64,000 nucleotides of DNA, from contig JBCCHJ010000009.1 of assembly GCA_039028795.1 (NCBI GenBank), forward strand, positions 1 through 64,000, in the 5' to 3' direction. Shown in pieces: positions 8,745 through 17,245 of the stretch. How positions within the stretch are numbered: the stretch's first letter is position 1; each line of letters begins with the position of its first letter. The notes under the pieces were generated by a model. That model was not told the DNA's origin. It searched no databases and saw only the letters and a list, made by a program, of their open reading frames with translations. Both the position numbers and the translations under genes were made by a program. The DNA comes from Thermohalobaculum sp039028795. GTDB taxonomy: Bacteria > Pseudomonadota > Alphaproteobacteria > Rhodobacterales > Rhodobacteraceae.

Positions 8745-9365
8745 ATGGAGCAAGCGACCGAAAAAGATCTGTCCTCGACCGAGGCGACCCGGCACGAGAT
8801 CCTGACCCACGCGCAGGATCTCTTTACCTATTACGGGTTCAACAAAACCAATATCGGGGACATTGCCGAACGCTGCGGAATGTCGCCGGGCAATCTCTAT
8901 CGCTATTATAGAAACAAGCAGGCGATCGGTGTCTCGGTTGTGGAAACCTATTTCGACAGCGTCGAGGCTGCGATGGGCACGCCACTGATGTTCCCGGAAG
9001 GCACCTCCGAAGAACGTATTCGCGCGTTCCTAGAGGCCGGGATCAAACATCTGGTCGACAAGCTGCAAATCCACCCGAAGATCGTCGAATTGGCAGATTT
9101 TGTCTGCTCGGATGAAGAAGGCATCAAAGTCCTGGACAAACACGTCGCCTGGAAGTGTGCGCGTTTGGCGGAAGAGCTAGAAAAAGGCATTCAACGCGGT
9201 GAGCTGGAACCCTGCCATGTCGAGGCAACGGCCAAAACCATCTGCATGTCTCTGAAAGCATTTTGGATGCCCATGACAATTGCGCAATGGCGCGACCCCG
9301 ACACGATCATGCCTGAAATGAGGGCAATCCTAGAGCTGATGTTCCGGGGCTTGCGCGCCCGATGA
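8745..9365 (+). CDS. TetR/AcrR family transcriptional regulator
   Basis: A 206-residue regulator with a TetR helix-turn-helix at about residues 17-62 (I-G-D-I-A-E-R-C-G-M followed by N-L-Y-R-Y-Y-x-N-K). The C-terminal ligand domain is not assigned. It lies 10 bases after the barrel gene and its stop overlaps the next start (ATGA), so it is co-transcribed with the exporter and very likely autoregulates the operon, perhaps through the dyads near 4145-4187. The inducer is presumably a compound handled by the exporter or the monooxygenase. Confidence 0.9.
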   Translation: MEQATEKDLSSTEATRHEILTHAQDLFTYYGFNKTNIGDIAERCGMSPGNLYRYYRNKQAIGVSVVETYFDSVEAAMGTPLMFPEGTSEERIRAFLEAGIKHLVDKLQIHPKIVELADFVCSDEEGIKVLDKHVAWKCARLAEELEKGIQRGELEPCHVEATAKTICMSLKAFWMPMTIAQWRDPDTIMPEMRAILELMFRGLRAR

Positions 9366-10588
9366 CGGTCCTGATCGCCGGCGCAGGGATCGGAGGTCTC
9401 TCGCTGGCGCTGTCGTTGCACCAGATCGGCGTACCATGCCGAATTTTCGAAGCCGTGACAGAACTGCGCCCGCTGGGCGTCGGCATCAATATACAACCGC
9501 ATGCGATCAAGGAACTCGATGCGCTGGGCCTTCTGCCCGAACTGGACGGCATCGGGTTGCGCACTGCAGGGGTCGCATATTTTTCGTCGCACGGCGCTGG
9601 CATCTGGTCCGAACCGCGCGGTCTGGCGGCGGGCTACGACTGGCCGCAGTTTTCGGTGCACCGGGGCGAACTGCAGATGATGCTGTTGAAGGCCGTGCAA
9701 GACAGGCTGGGACCCGACGTCATCACAACCGGTCGCGCGGTGACCGGTTGGAGTGATGACGATGCCTCGGTGCGGATTGGCCTGACCGATGGGTCCGAAG
9801 TGACGGGCGATGTCTTCGTTGCCGCCGATGGCATTCATTCCGCCGCCCGGGCGATGCTTTTCCCCGATGAAGGACCGCCGATCTGGAACGGTATCTTGAT
9901 GCGGCGCGGAACAGCCTGGGCGCCGGATTTTCTGGGCGGCCGCACCATGGCGATGGCCGGGTGCAAATCCAGAAAGTTCGTCTGCTATCCCATCGCCGAG
10001 GACGGCGACCGTGTCCTGATCAACTGGATCGCTGATCTGGCCATGCCCGTGGAAGGCGGCTTCGCACCAGAGGACTATTCTCGCCAAGGCTCGGCCGAAG
10101 ATCTGTTACCAGATTTCGGCACCTGGGACTTCGACTGGCTGGACATTCCTTCCGTGATCCGTGGCAGCCAGGCCATCTACGAATGGCCGATGGTCGACCG
10201 CGACCCCTTGCCGAAGTGGACACATGGTCGGATGACCCTGCTCGGCGATGCCGCGCACCCGATGTATCCCATCGGCTCGAACGGGGCCTCTCAGGCCATA
10301 TTGGATGCCCGCACCCTGGCGCGAGAAATCCGGGATAAAGGCACGACCCCGGCTGCTTTGGATGCCTATGAAAAGGCGCGGCTTCCCGCGACATCCGCCA
10401 TTGTCCTGGCCAACCGTGGCGACGGCCCGGACAAGGTGCTGGACATTGTCGAGGATCGCGCTCCAGACGGGTTCGCCCGGTTGGACGACGTGATTTCAGT
10501 GCAAGAACTTCAGGAAATCGCCGCCGCCTATAAAACGACCGCAGGCATGGACATCCAGGCGCTGAACACAACGCCCAGCATACTTTGA
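9362..10588 (+). CDS. FAD-dependent monooxygenase (aromatic hydroxylase type)
   Basis: A 408-residue flavoprotein of the p-hydroxybenzoate hydroxylase fold. The FAD-binding G-A-G-I-G-G is at residues 7-12, a D-G motif (V-A-A-D-G-I-H-S) near 158, and the second FAD motif G-D-A-A-H-P-M-Y-P near 294. This is the flavin-dependent oxidoreductase subfamily close to salicylate hydroxylase and PhzS. The start overlaps the TetR stop by four bases, implying translational coupling. Its place in the operon suggests that it hydroxylates a hydrophobic or aromatic compound exported or sensed by the upstream products. The substrate is unknown. Confidence 0.88.
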   Translation: MTVLIAGAGIGGLSLALSLHQIGVPCRIFEAVTELRPLGVGINIQPHAIKELDALGLLPELDGIGLRTAGVAYFSSHGAGIWSEPRGLAAGYDWPQFSVHRGELQMMLLKAVQDRLGPDVITTGRAVTGWSDDDASVRIGLTDGSEVTGDVFVAADGIHSAARAMLFPDEGPPIWNGILMRRGTAWAPDFLGGRTMAMAGCKSRKFVCYPIAEDGDRVLINWIADLAMPVEGGFAPEDYSRQGSAEDLLPDFGTWDFDWLDIPSVIRGSQAIYEWPMVDRDPLPKWTHGRMTLLGDAAHPMYPIGSNGASQAILDARTLAREIRDKGTTPAALDAYEKARLPATSAIVLANRGDGPDKVLDIVEDRAPDGFARLDDVISVQELQEIAAAYKTTAGMDIQALNTTPSIL

Positions 10589-10636
10589 ACCACCGGCGAA
10601 ACGTACCCGTTAGAAATTTCTTTGCCGTTTAACGAT

Positions 10637-10975
10637 ATGCCAGCGGCCATGTCTTTGGTCCGAACCCTAATGGGCGTTGTCGCGGCGCTGCCGCTGATTG
10701 GCGTGCTGGCGATTGCAGCGGTTGCACCAACCGCGATTGCATTGGGACAGGAACCACCGGAACCAGGCCAGCCAGTCATCGTCGTCACAGCACCATGGCA
10801 AAGCGCGCTTCGTATTTCCAACCAGGCAGGTGGCCGTTTGGTCGCCCCAGGCCGCATCGGCGCAGTCGCGCTGGTCTGGTCATAGAACGCGGAATTTGCG
10901 CAGGATCTTTATGCGTCGGGTGCCCTGATGGTGATTGGCGGCAGCTTTTCCAGCATCCTTTGCCAGATCGAGTAA
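10637..10975 (+). pseudogene. Small exported protein gene interrupted by an in-frame TAG
   Basis: From the ATG at 10637 (or 10649) the frame encodes a signal-anchor-like helix (A-A-L-P-L-I-G-V-L-A-I-A-A-V-A) and a short domain up to A-L-V-W-S, then an amber TAG at 10883-10885. The same frame continues for 29 codons (N-A-E-F-A-Q-D-L-Y-A-S-G-A...), ending in TAA at 10973. This downstream part has the composition and rhythm of the end of a small family seen in related bacteria, in which a residue replaces the stop. I read it as one gene with a nonsense mutation or sequencing error; readthrough cannot be excluded. The chemoreceptor ATG at 10980 follows the final TAA, suggesting an ancestral operon. 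Confidence 0.6.
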
Positions 10976-10979
10976 TGCC

Positions 10980-12329
10980 ATGATTAACCGAATGACTTTG
11001 TCGTCAAAGCTAGCACTTTTCTGCTGGCTGCACGTTCCTCTGATTGGCGTGATGGCGGTTTCTGTCGACATGGCCATGTGGCCAGCAGCGGCATCGGCAG
11101 GACTGGCGGCGCTTGCCTCCATCGATCTCTCGATATCCCAACGGCGGGGCCAGATCACCTTGGCGGCCGCGCTTATCGCCCAACCTGCGATCATGCTTGC
11201 GATCCTGGCGAACCATCCGTGGCAAGTCGACATGCACCTCTACTTCTTCGCCATGATGGCAATTCTGTCGCTCTTGTCGAACATCCCGGCGCTGATTGTA
11301 GCAACCGGCATCGTCGCCGTTCATCATCTGGCCTTTAATTCACTGCTGCCTGAAATGGTCTATCCCGGCGGATCCGACCTAAGGCGGACCATCTTGCATG
11401 CGGTCATTCTGGTCGCCGAAACGCTGGGACTGACCTACATGGTCTTCCTCCGTCACAAGCAGGAACGGGAGAACTTGCAAAGCATCAAACATGCCGATGA
11501 CCTTGCACATGCCGCCGAACAGGCAAAGACCGAACAGGCAGAGGCCACGACCAGAATCTCTATGATCTTCGATTCTGGCACCGAAAGTGTCACGGTCATA
11601 GATTCTCACAGCAGACAGCTCCAGGAACTGACTGACGAGATTGCAACCGGGGCTAAACAGCAGGCGAACTCGGTCCAATCTGCGTCGGCAGCCGTTCAGG
11701 AAATGGCGATGAACGTCCGGCAATCTGCCGAAAATGCCGGCGAAACCGAAATGATCTCGAAAAAAGCCGCCGAACGGGCCAATTCAGCCGGTCAGACCGT
11801 CACCGAAGCCGTCCAGGCAATGCAGACGATCGCTGAAAAGATCGGCATCGTTCAAGAGATCGCCCGGCAGACAGATCTGCTGGCTCTGAATGCAGCGGTC
11901 GAGGCGGCGCGCGCAGGCGAACACGGCAAGGGATTTGCCGTCGTCGCGGCAGAGGTCCGCAAGCTTGCGGAACGATCACAAGACGCCGCGCAGGAAATTT
12001 CCGAGCTTTCGCAAAACACCATGTCGGTATCCAGCGAGGCAGGTGATCTGCTGACCGCCCTGGTGCCAGAGATCAACCGCACAGCAGATTTGGTCGGTGA
12101 GATCAGCGTTGCAACGCGCGAACAGGCCATCGGCACGGAACAGATTCAGTCCGCGATCCAGGACCTGGACAAAGTGATCAGCCTTTACGATCAGCTGACG
12201 TCGGATGCTGCCGGTGCTGCCAATGATCTCGCCGAACACGCAGTCAGGCTCAGCAATCTTTTAAAGCGCCAAAGCAGCCAGGCATTGCCAAGTTCACGCG
12301 AAACTAACGTCGGCGAACAAGCGGCATGA
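10980..12329 (+). CDS. Methyl-accepting chemotaxis protein with multi-TM N-terminus
   Basis: A 449-residue chemoreceptor. Residues 1 to about 170 contain several hydrophobic helices and an H-H-L-A-F-N segment instead of the usual periplasmic sensor, so it probably senses within or through the membrane. No HAMP domain is evident. The cytoplasmic signalling domain has the invariant hairpin tip near residues 300-330 (R-Q-T-D-L-L-A-L-N-A-A-V-E-A-A-R). No CheR-binding pentapeptide is seen at the C-terminus. A longer frame begins at 10935, but the ATG at 10980, right after the TAA of the preceding frame, fits the hydrophobic N-terminus better. The ligand is unknown. Confidence 0.88.
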   Translation: MINRMTLSSKLALFCWLHVPLIGVMAVSVDMAMWPAAASAGLAALASIDLSISQRRGQITLAAALIAQPAIMLAILANHPWQVDMHLYFFAMMAILSLLSNIPALIVATGIVAVHHLAFNSLLPEMVYPGGSDLRRTILHAVILVAETLGLTYMVFLRHKQERENLQSIKHADDLAHAAEQAKTEQAEATTRISMIFDSGTESVTVIDSHSRQLQELTDEIATGAKQQANSVQSASAAVQEMAMNVRQSAENAGETEMISKKAAERANSAGQTVTEAVQAMQTIAEKIGIVQEIARQTDLLALNAAVEAARAGEHGKGFAVVAAEVRKLAERSQDAAQEISELSQNTMSVSSEAGDLLTALVPEINRTADLVGEISVATREQAIGTEQIQSAIQDLDKVISLYDQLTSDAAGAANDLAEHAVRLSNLLKRQSSQALPSSRETNVGEQAA

Positions 12330-12334
12330 CCTGA

Positions 12335-12613
12335 CTAAGCTAAGAACGGCGCGACGACCTCACGGGTTTCTGCGGACGGCACCACCGGCACGATTTCGAA
12401 GTGCGCGCCAAGCCCATGGAACCCCAGCACCCATTCCTGCAATAGCCGGGCATCATCGCATTCCATGATCTGAAAGCATCGGCGGAACCCCGGCTCGATC
12501 CAGCTGTTTACATAGGTCAGCCCTTCGGGCAGCCCGCGACCATGATCTCGGATGTGACGGTAGATCGGCAGCATGTCGTCATAGTCGAAGGTCTCAATCA
12601 CCATGAATTGCAT
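12335..12613 (-). CDS. DUF3303-like small protein
   Basis: A 92-residue protein opening M-Q-F-M-V-I-E-T-F, with G-L-x-Y-V-N-S-W and F-Q-I-M-E-C-D-D segments, as in the DUF3303 family of small ferredoxin-like-fold proteins. The ATG at 12613 is chosen because GAGAGG lies 8 bases upstream; a longer frame to 12652 lacks such a site. Function is unknown. It is convergent with the chemoreceptor gene (five bases between stops) and divergent from the E1-like gene. Confidence 0.7.
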   Translation of the reverse strand: MQFMVIETFDYDDMLPIYRHIRDHGRGLPEGLTYVNSWIEPGFRRCFQIMECDDARLLQEWVLGFHGLGAHFEIVPVVPSAETREVVAPFLA

Positions 12614-12690
12614 GTCACGTCCTCTCGGCTTACCTCTGGTGCGACCGGACACGGTTTGGCCGCCATATGCAACCCGCGCCAGAGGAGCCC

Positions 12691-13446
12691 ATGCCCTTCA
12701 GCGAAGAAGAACTCGACCGCTATGCCCGCCACATCGTGTTGCACGAGGTCGGCGGACCCGGTCAGCAGAAGCTGAAATCTGCAAAGGTCCTGGTGATCGG
12801 CGCTGGGGGCTTGGGCTCTCCGGCGATCCTTTACCTGGCAGCGGCGGGCGTCGGCACCCTGGGCGTCGTGGATGACGATGTCGTGTCACTCTCGAATTTG
12901 CAACGGCAGGTGCTGCACGAAACTGGCGCTGTTGGCCAACCAAAGACAACCAGCGCAGCCCGTGCCGTGGACCGGGTTAACCCCCACGTTTCGTTTGTTC
13001 CGCATCAGGTTCGCCTGACCCCGGAAAATGGTGCGGACATAATCGGGCAATACGATCTGGTTCTGGACGGCTCGGACAATTTCGACACGCGCTATCTGGT
13101 GAACCGACTGGCGGTTGAGGCAGGGGTTCCGCTTGTTTTCGCTGCGATCGGCCGGTGGGAGGGACAATTGTCCGTCTTCCACCCTGCGGCCGGCACGCCC
13201 TGTTACCAGTGCATCTTTCCGGAACCCCCGGATCCCGGCTTGGTCCCAGCCTGCGCCGAGGCCGGCGTCCTTGGCGCAATGGCAGGCGTGATGGGCGCAA
13301 TGCAGGCGACCGAGGCGATTAAGATGATCACCGGGGCCGGGCAACCATTGCTGGGCAGACTGTTGCTTTACGATGCCCTCAGTGCCGAAAGCCGCACGAT
13401 CCGCCTGTCAAAGCGCGATGACTGCCCGATTTGCGGAAATCTCTGA
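12691..13446 (+). CDS. moeB: ThiF/MoeB-type E1-like adenylyltransferase
   Basis: A 251-residue E1-like enzyme that adenylates the C-terminal glycine of a small sulphur carrier (MoaD or ThiS). Seen are R-Y-A-R-H-I near the start, the ATP-binding G-A-G-G-L-G-S, the D-x-D-x-V-x-x-S-N-L-x-R-Q motif and two Cys pairs for zinc (C-Y-Q-C and C-P-I-C at the C-terminus). There is no rhodanese domain, so a MoeB or ThiF role is likely; the two cannot be separated here because no thi or moa genes are nearby. The start at 12691 matches the family N-terminus; an ATG at 12667 is upstream. Confidence 0.85.
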   Translation: MPFSEEELDRYARHIVLHEVGGPGQQKLKSAKVLVIGAGGLGSPAILYLAAAGVGTLGVVDDDVVSLSNLQRQVLHETGAVGQPKTTSAARAVDRVNPHVSFVPHQVRLTPENGADIIGQYDLVLDGSDNFDTRYLVNRLAVEAGVPLVFAAIGRWEGQLSVFHPAAGTPCYQCIFPEPPDPGLVPACAEAGVLGAMAGVMGAMQATEAIKMITGAGQPLLGRLLLYDALSAESRTIRLSKRDDCPICGNL

Positions 13447-13453
13447 GGCTGGG

Positions 13454-13867
13454 GTGGAAGATAAGATCACCAATGGCGGTTGTATGTGCGGTGCGATACG
13501 CTTTCGGGCGATTGGCCGCGAAAAGGGAGCCGGATACTGTCATTGCCAGAGCTGCCGTCGCCAAACCGGCGCCCCCGTCGCTGCGTTCGTTGTGTTCGCC
13601 GCTGATCAAGTGCGATGGGTGCAGGGGGACCGGAAAAGATACGAGTCGTCCCCCTCAAGATTCAGGTCGTTCTGTGATACGTGCGGGGCTTCCCTTGCAT
13701 TCGAAGACTACAGCCATGAACCAGCCCTGGTCGAATTTCATATCAGCGCTTTGGATCATCCCAATGAGTTTCCGCCGAACGAACACACGCACTATCTCGA
13801 ACGGATTTCTTGGCTCGACCTGTCTGACGAACTGACGAAATTTCCGGGCAGCATGCAGATAAAGTGA
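13454..13867 (+). CDS. GFA (glutathione-dependent formaldehyde-activating) family protein
   Basis: A 137-residue protein of the GFA/CENP-V fold. The zinc cysteines are visible: C-M-C-G-A-I-R-F near the start, C-H-C-Q-S-C-R-R and F-C-D-T-C-G-A. The GTG at 13454 is chosen, with GAGG at 13445-13448 just upstream; an in-frame ATG at 13418 would overlap the E1-like gene. It starts 8 bases after that gene and is probably co-transcribed. The family name comes from one glutathione-binding member; most members, and probably this one, have no proven reaction. Confidence 0.8.
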   Translation: MEDKITNGGCMCGAIRFRAIGREKGAGYCHCQSCRRQTGAPVAAFVVFAADQVRWVQGDRKRYESSPSRFRSFCDTCGASLAFEDYSHEPALVEFHISALDHPNEFPPNEHTHYLERISWLDLSDELTKFPGSMQIK

Positions 13868-13900
13868 CCTAGGCGCTTTAGGCTGACGATCTCACCACTG

Positions 13901-14746
13901 TCACTTCTGTGCGTCCCGTTCCGCCCACCAGCGCTTGGGGTGGTCGTTTTCATCCGCAACCTCGCGGAACCCATTCAGCTTCGTGTCCCGTTCCGACGGG
14001 ATGCACATGATGTTCATCGACACGATCCCTGGGAACAGGTCTTCGGCATCGCCCCTATGGTTCTTCGGATTGAACATGCGCGGCAGATGCCAATACATAT
14101 CATAGCTCAATCCTTTGAGGTAATTGTACAAATCAGCCGATGCTTCGGCTTCATTGGCTTCCAGATAGAGATACGGTCTGTGGTCGGCGATAAGTCCGGC
14201 AGCGCCCCGCAGAACTTGTAGCTCCATCCCTTCGACATCCGCTTTGATGAGGTTCAATCGAGGCACATCCAGCACGTCGTCGAGCGCTTCGATCCGGACT
14301 TTCAATTCGCTGTTTTCGTTCTTGAGCGCCTCCAGACTGAAGCCCCCATAGTTGTTCGGCTGAGCCGGGTTCAGCCGTTTGATCGGTAGCCATCCCGGCT
14401 GATCCCCGCAGCCGGCATTAAAGGCTTGAACGTTCAAAAGATCGTTCAAGGCCAGATTGGCGCACAACTGGTGAAAGATCGCGATCTGCGGTTCAAACGC
14501 ATAGACCATGCCTTTCAAGCCAGCTTTCTTTGCGATGGGCACGGTGAAGCTGCCCATATTTGCGCCGGCCTCAACAACGATGGCACCGGGTTTTATTATC
14601 TGGTTCAACAAGTCCCACTCGATCTCGGAAAACTCGCCATATCGGATCACCGATTGCCCGATATATTTGTCCGCGGGGTTGGCCAAAAACCTGCCGTGCC
14701 GGGCATCGACCAGTTGGTAGTGCGTTGTCTTCAAGATCTCGGTCAT
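13901..14746 (-). CDS. FkbM family methyltransferase
   Basis: A 281-residue SAM-dependent methyltransferase. The SAM motif E-A-G-A-N-M-G-S-F-T is near residue 60, the A-F-E-P motif near 84, and L-I-K-A-D-V-E-G-M-E-L near 167 is the FkbM hallmark. Members methylate hydroxyls of sugars, polyketides or other metabolites. Its ATG overlaps the stop of the upstream nuclease-fold gene (ATGA), so the two are translationally coupled. The acceptor is unknown. Confidence 0.85.
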   Translation of the reverse strand: MTEILKTTHYQLVDARHGRFLANPADKYIGQSVIRYGEFSEIEWDLLNQIIKPGAIVVEAGANMGSFTVPIAKKAGLKGMVYAFEPQIAIFHQLCANLALNDLLNVQAFNAGCGDQPGWLPIKRLNPAQPNNYGGFSLEALKNENSELKVRIEALDDVLDVPRLNLIKADVEGMELQVLRGAAGLIADHRPYLYLEANEAEASADLYNYLKGLSYDMYWHLPRMFNPKNHRGDAEDLFPGIVSMNIMCIPSERDTKLNGFREVADENDHPKRWWAERDAQK

Positions 14747-15924
14747 TCCGTCGCTTTCGGAGCCTCTGCAATGTCCACCCAGACCAATCTGTGGTCGGAT
14801 GATGTTTGGTTACGCCCTTGGCGCCCGACCAGCCAAGCCAGAGGATCATCGGGTGCAGGCCAAAAGACCCCCGCCCCGGTTACTGTCAGGTCAACGGACG
14901 GCAATATATAATCAACCCGCAAGTTTTCGGGTCCGTTCTTTTCAGGCCAATCGGCAGTATCTGTGGCCTGGCCCACGGCACGGGCACCCGGGCTTTTCGG
15001 CGCAGGGTCCTGCAGCCGGGGATGGTTGGCCAGCGCACTGATCGTCGCCCGGTCGCCATCGCCCTTCTGCGGGTCAGCATTCAGGTCACCCAGCACAACG
15101 AAATGTTCGCCGGACGGCAAACCGCCCTTTGACGCTGCTTCGTCCATCATCCAATCCGCGCCGTCGATGTAGTCGATCCAAAACCGGATCTCGGCGGCAT
15201 TGCGCAAACCATTCCGATCCTCGGGGCCATCAAAAACCGGCGGGGTCGGATGGCTGGCCAGCAGGTGCACGGCCCGTCCATCCGGCAACTCGACGGAAAC
15301 ATCCCAGTGGGATTTCGAGCTGAGCGTCAAGGCCCGCCACGCCTCGTCCGAATAATAGGGCGTGTCATCCGGGTTTATCGGTGGCTTGGCCCAGGGAACA
15401 TCCGCCCATGGTTGCGCATGGAAATCCCGCACCTGGCCAATTGGGAACCGCGACAGGACCGCCATACCGTATTGCCCGGGAAACCGTCCGAACCCAAGCG
15501 CATCCCGTGCCCCCATGATCTTGCCGTCCCCGTCCAGGTCAAAGCCCGACGGCACGCCCGTGTTCATCGGGCCGATGTGCCGATACGGATAGTCCAGCCC
15601 TGGGACGCCCTCGAGCCCTGCGGACAAAACATCGCGAAACGCGTCTACCGCGATGCCCTGATCGTCGTGATCTATTTCATTGATCAGTATGATATCCGGC
15701 CGTACGCGCAGGATGATCTCTGCCACTGCCAGAACCTGTGGGTCCTGTTTCGCGATATCCTTGATCAGGACGCCCGCGCCTTTGCGGTTCAGGTTGGCAT
15801 TGAAGGTGGCGACACGGATGGTGTCGTCCGGCTTCTCCAGCGATAGAGCAGATGCTGGGGCGGAGCACGCAAGAAAGGCGAAGGCCGCAAAAAGGCCGGC
15901 CAACGAAAACCGGCCAGCCGTCAC
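14743..15924 (-). CDS. Exported endonuclease/exonuclease/phosphatase (EEP) family protein
   Basis: A 393-residue protein with a signal peptide of 26-27 residues ending A-S-A. The EEP active-site blocks are present: T-F-N-A-N, I-N-E-I-D-H, G-D-L-N-A-D and the C-terminal S-S-D-H-R-L-V. The chain is longer than a plain DNase I-type domain owing to inserts around G-F-D-L-D-G-D-G. Such proteins hydrolyse phosphodiesters outside the cytoplasm (DNA, phosphoinositides or nucleotides), perhaps for phosphate scavenging. It begins with GTG at 15924, three bases after the LeuD stop, and overlaps the FkbM gene. Confidence 0.85.
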   Translation of the reverse strand: MTAGRFSLAGLFAAFAFLACSAPASALSLEKPDDTIRVATFNANLNRKGAGVLIKDIAKQDPQVLAVAEIILRVRPDIILINEIDHDDQGIAVDAFRDVLSAGLEGVPGLDYPYRHIGPMNTGVPSGFDLDGDGKIMGARDALGFGRFPGQYGMAVLSRFPIGQVRDFHAQPWADVPWAKPPINPDDTPYYSDEAWRALTLSSKSHWDVSVELPDGRAVHLLASHPTPPVFDGPEDRNGLRNAAEIRFWIDYIDGADWMMDEAASKGGLPSGEHFVVLGDLNADPQKGDGDRATISALANHPRLQDPAPKSPGARAVGQATDTADWPEKNGPENLRVDYILPSVDLTVTGAGVFWPAPDDPLAWLVGRQGRNQTSSDHRLVWVDIAEAPKATE

Positions 15925-15927
15925 GGA

Positions 15928-16545
15928 TCAGAGCGCCGCGTTCAGCCAGGGCGTTGCCGCGTTCCGCTTGGCTTCGTGCGCCTCGATGGAAGATGATTTT
16001 TCCATGCTCAGCCCGATCTCATCCAAGCCATTCAGCAGACAGTGCTTTTTGAACGGATCGATATCGAAGCCTATCTCGCCGCCATCCGGGCGGCTGATGG
16101 TCTGGGTTTCCAGGTCCACGGTGATCGTTGCGTTCGCACCGTGACCGGCATCGTCCATCAACAATTCCAGTTCCTCTGGCGAAACCTTGATCGGAAGGAT
16201 GCCGTTCTTGAAGCAGTTATTATAGAAAATATCCGCGAAGCTGGTGGAGATGACGCATTTGATGCCGAAATCCAGGATCGCCCAGGGGGCGTGCTCGCGC
16301 GACGAGCCACAGCCGAAGTTATCACCTGCAACAAGAACCTTCGCCTGACGATAAGCCGGTTTGTTCAGGATAAAGTCCGGCTTTTCTGACCCATCCTCGT
16401 TATAGCGCATCTCCGAAAAGGCGTGCTTGCCCAGGCCGGACCGCTGAATCGTCTTCAGGAACTGTTTCGGGATGATCATATCGGTATCGACATTGATCAT
16501 ATCCATCGGGGCGGCGACGCCGGTCAGCGATGTGAACTTTTCCAT
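15928..16545 (-). CDS. leuD: 3-isopropylmalate dehydratase small subunit
   Basis: LeuD, 205 residues, forms the swivelling domain of isopropylmalate isomerase with LeuC and works in leucine synthesis. Diagnostic segments are N-V-D-T-D-M-I-I-P, K-V-L-V-A-G-D-N-F-G-C-G-S-S-R-E-H and S-F-A-D-I-F-Y-N-N. The ATG at 16545 is chosen over longer frames since it has AAGGAG upstream and matches the family start. leuC is not adjacent in the window. The GTG of the EEP gene follows by three bases, so the downstream genes may share its transcript. Confidence 0.95.
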   Translation of the reverse strand: MEKFTSLTGVAAPMDMINVDTDMIIPKQFLKTIQRSGLGKHAFSEMRYNEDGSEKPDFILNKPAYRQAKVLVAGDNFGCGSSREHAPWAILDFGIKCVISTSFADIFYNNCFKNGILPIKVSPEELELLMDDAGHGANATITVDLETQTISRPDGGEIGFDIDPFKKHCLLNGLDEIGLSMEKSSSIEAHEAKRNAATPWLNAAL

Positions 16546-16626
16546 GGATTCCGGTCTCCTTCTCAGCCGGTTGATAAAGCATCGCCGATGCGCCGCGCAA
16601 GTCAGGGTTTCGCATTCTGACATGTT

Positions 16627-16638
16627 GTTAACGTTAAC
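16627..16638. promoter_or_regulatory. GTTAACGTTAAC palindrome between leuD and the basic-protein gene
   Basis: A perfect 12-bp palindrome of two GTTAAC units in the 175-base divergent region between leuD and the gene at 16721. It resembles operators of LacI-type or other dimeric regulators, and could serve either gene. No matching regulator is nearby. Confidence 0.35.
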
Positions 16639-16720
16639 GTCACCAACCAGTGATTGCATCCCGCGCCGGTCCATCCCACCTGACGCGTATGACAGCGCAC
16701 AAGGATCAGGAGGACGAAAG

Positions 16721-17116
16721 ATGTTGAAAACTCTCACAGCCGCAGCAATCGCAGTAATGGTGGGTCTTGGGGGCGCAACGGCGGCCCAGGCAGCACCGGT
16801 TCAGACGCTCAGCTATTCCGGCCAGGATGTCGAATTGCACCAGGCGGGCTTCAAGAAATTCAAACATCGCGGCAACTTCCGGTCCCGTGGCTTCCACAAA
16901 CGTGGCTTCTCGAACCGGCGCTTTCGCCACGGCAAGTTCAATCGCGGCAGGTTCCTCCGCAAAGGGTTCCATGGCCGCCCGTTTCACCACGGGAAGATCT
17001 ACAAGGACGGCAAATTCGTGAAGAAGGGCGTCGTGCACAAAGGACATCACGGCCACGGCGTTGTGGTGAAGAAGAAAAAGTTCATCACGCCGTTCGGTTT
17101 TGTCTTCAAAAAGTAA
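16721..17116 (+). CDS. Small, very basic secreted protein (Gly/His/Arg/Lys-rich)
   Basis: A 131-residue protein with a clear signal peptide (A-A-Q-A|A-P, cleavage near residue 25) and a strong AGGAGGACGAAAG before the ATG. The mature part is rich in H, R, K, G and F in loosely repeated units of the form R-G-x-F-H-K-R-G-F and R-H-G-K-F-N-R-G-R-F. It has almost no acidic residues and no cysteine. Such a protein should bind nucleic acid, polyanionic polysaccharide, lipid A or metal in the periplasm or outside the cell; none of this is proven. A longer frame from 16472 is not used. I recognise no named family. Confidence 0.75.
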   Translation: MLKTLTAAAIAVMVGLGGATAAQAAPVQTLSYSGQDVELHQAGFKKFKHRGNFRSRGFHKRGFSNRRFRHGKFNRGRFLRKGFHGRPFHHGKIYKDGKFVKKGVVHKGHHGHGVVVKKKKFITPFGFVFKK

Positions 17117-17245
17117 CCGAAGACGTTTCACCGGGTTCAGGTGAATTGCGAACGATCATCCCCGGTTCTGACGGCCACGCTGGTTTTCAGAGCCGGGGTA
17201 AGCTTTACAAGGGGACGCGCGCGTCTCCATAACCCCAAAACCTCA

